A stretch of 5,792 nucleotides of DNA from an uncultured Clostridia bacterium. GTDB taxonomy: Bacteria; Bacillota; Clostridia; Peptostreptococcales; Anaerovoracaceae. This document shows, piece after piece, positions 5,193-5,792 of this stretch. The stretch is from assembly GCA_946541285.1 (NCBI GenBank), contig CAMNJG010000102.1:1-5792 (forward strand), in the 5' to 3' direction. The notes beneath the pieces were generated by a model. The model was not told the origin of the DNA. It saw only the letters and a program-made list of their open reading frames with translations, and ran no database searches. Made by a program: the position numbers and the translations under genes. How positions within the stretch are numbered: the first letter of the stretch is position 1; each line of letters opens with the position of its first letter.

Positions 5193-5735
5193 ATGTCCAT
5201 TTACGATTATACGGTACCTGATACTCAGGGCGGCGAAGTTTCTCTCGCGGATTTCAGAGGAAAAGTCCTGCTGATTGTCAATACCGCCACTGGCTGCGGA
5301 TTCACACCTCAATATAAAGACATCGAGGAAATGTATGAAAAATACCATGAACAGGGACTGGAGATCCTGGACATCCCGTGCAATCAGTTTGCCGGCCAGA
5401 CACCAGGTACAGATGAAGAAATCCACGAATTCTGCACCCTGCATTACGGCACGGAATTCCCGCAGATGAAAAAATCCGATGTCAACGGTGAAAATGAACT
5501 TCCGTTATATACCTATCTGAAATCCCAGCAGGGATTCAGCGGATTCGGAAAGGGGCCGAAAGCCCTGGCGATGTCCGCGATGTTGAAAAAGATCGACAAA
5601 GATTATAAAAACAACCCTGATATCAAATGGAATTTTACCAAGTTCCTGGTTGACCGGGAAGGCAATGTTGTTTCCCGCTTTGAACCGACAGAAAATATGG
5701 ACAAAATCGATCAGGCCATTGCTGGTTTACTGTAA
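5193..5735 (+). CDS. Glutathione peroxidase family protein (Cys type, probably thioredoxin-dependent)
   Basis: This is a 180-residue cytosolic thioredoxin-fold peroxidase that reduces hydrogen peroxide or organic hydroperoxides. Marks: GKVLLIVNTATGCGFTPQY (23-41) with the peroxidatic Cys35 coded by TGC, so it is not a selenocysteine enzyme; LDIPCNQFAGQTPGT (59-73), the second family signature, with Gln69 as the tetrad glutamine; IKWNFTKFLVD (144-154) with Trp146 and Asn147 completing the catalytic tetrad. Cys81 in the helix after the second signature matches the resolving cysteine of yeast-type two-Cys peroxidases that use thioredoxin rather than glutathione. That is the likelier reductant in a Firmicute, although this is inference. 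The length equals that of bacterial relatives such as BtuE and BsaA. The start at 5193 is set by the SD at 5179-5184 and by the family's usual N-terminus. No signal peptide is seen. It appears to be a single-gene unit. Confidence 0.93.
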   Translation: MSIYDYTVPDTQGGEVSLADFRGKVLLIVNTATGCGFTPQYKDIEEMYEKYHEQGLEILDIPCNQFAGQTPGTDEEIHEFCTLHYGTEFPQMKKSDVNGENELPLYTYLKSQQGFSGFGKGPKALAMSAMLKKIDKDYKNNPDIKWNFTKFLVDREGNVVSRFEPTENMDKIDQAIAGLL

Positions 5736-5745
5736 TGAGTGTCTG

Positions 5746-5774
5746 CTCATTAAGTCCCCGTCGGACTTAATGAT
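5746..5774 (+). repeat. Perfect inverted repeat after the peroxidase, without a T-tract
   Basis: TCATTAAGTCC (5747-5757) and GGACTTAATGA (5763-5773) form a perfect 11-bp stem with a CCGTC loop, starting 12 nt after the stop codon. No T run follows on either strand, so it is not a standard intrinsic terminator. The 5' arm can instead pair with TAATGAG at the stop codon (see findings). It could be an mRNA 3'-end stabiliser, part of a dispersed repeat, or an operator of a gene beyond the window. Confidence 0.6.
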
Positions 5775-5792
5775 GCAGGCTGCCGAAGTATA

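Noticed and set aside
5287..5304. Selenocysteine in the peroxidase active site
   Set aside because: The active-site codon is TGC (Cys), in frame and without a TGA, so no recoding is involved.
1..5792. CRISPR array, tRNA, rRNA, insertion sequence, phage or toxin-antitoxin genes
   Set aside because: I saw no spaced direct repeats, tRNA-like cloverleaf, transposase motifs or short paired antitoxin/toxin frames; all substantial frames are explained by the five genes listed.

Overview
The window looks like a chromosomal stretch from a low-to-middle GC Firmicute, most likely an anaerobic member of the Clostridia. The reasons are purine-rich AAAGGAG-type ribosome binding sites, a near-consensus sigma-A promoter, a SpoVB/YtgP-type flippase of the Gram-positive kind, compact hairpin-plus-T terminators, and an acyl-CoA dehydrogenase written in a biased codon set. 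This placement is inference; no rRNA or taxon-specific marker is present.

Layout. Positions 1-449 hold the 3' end of a metallo-beta-lactamase-fold hydrolase on the + strand. It overlaps by ATGA (446-449) a 539-residue, about 14-helix lipid-linked oligosaccharide/lipid II flippase of the MOP/MATE superfamily (446-2065). The two are almost certainly one operon, and it ends at an intrinsic terminator at 2101-2137. Facing it on the - strand is a 511-residue acyl-CoA dehydrogenase (2222-3757), which ends in its own terminator at 2144-2175. The convergent junction therefore carries one dedicated terminator per strand. The dehydrogenase has its own strong promoter (3854-3882) and a leader of about 90 nt containing two hairpins, the second directly before the Shine-Dalgarno. 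Upstream of it, also on the - strand, is a 259-residue nucleoside phosphorylase (4033-4812) with a long imperfect palindrome just 5' of its ribosome binding site. A divergent intergenic region of about 380 bp (4813-5192) then leads to a + strand glutathione peroxidase of the two-cysteine type (5193-5735). The window ends in an inverted repeat that has no T-tract.

Functional reading. The genes do not form one pathway. There is an envelope-related pair (hydrolase and flippase), an energy or acyl-CoA redox enzyme, a nucleoside salvage enzyme and a peroxide-defence enzyme, each apparently in its own transcription unit. The most unusual item is the acyl-CoA dehydrogenase. It lacks the usual C-terminal catalytic glutamate but has a glutamate where long-chain and isovaleryl-CoA dehydrogenases carry theirs. 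It also has an extra C-terminal region of about 120 residues whose last part reads like a winged helix, and its promoter, leader and codon choice point to very high expression. I see no CRISPR array, tRNA, rRNA, insertion sequence or phage gene, and no convincing new multi-gene system.
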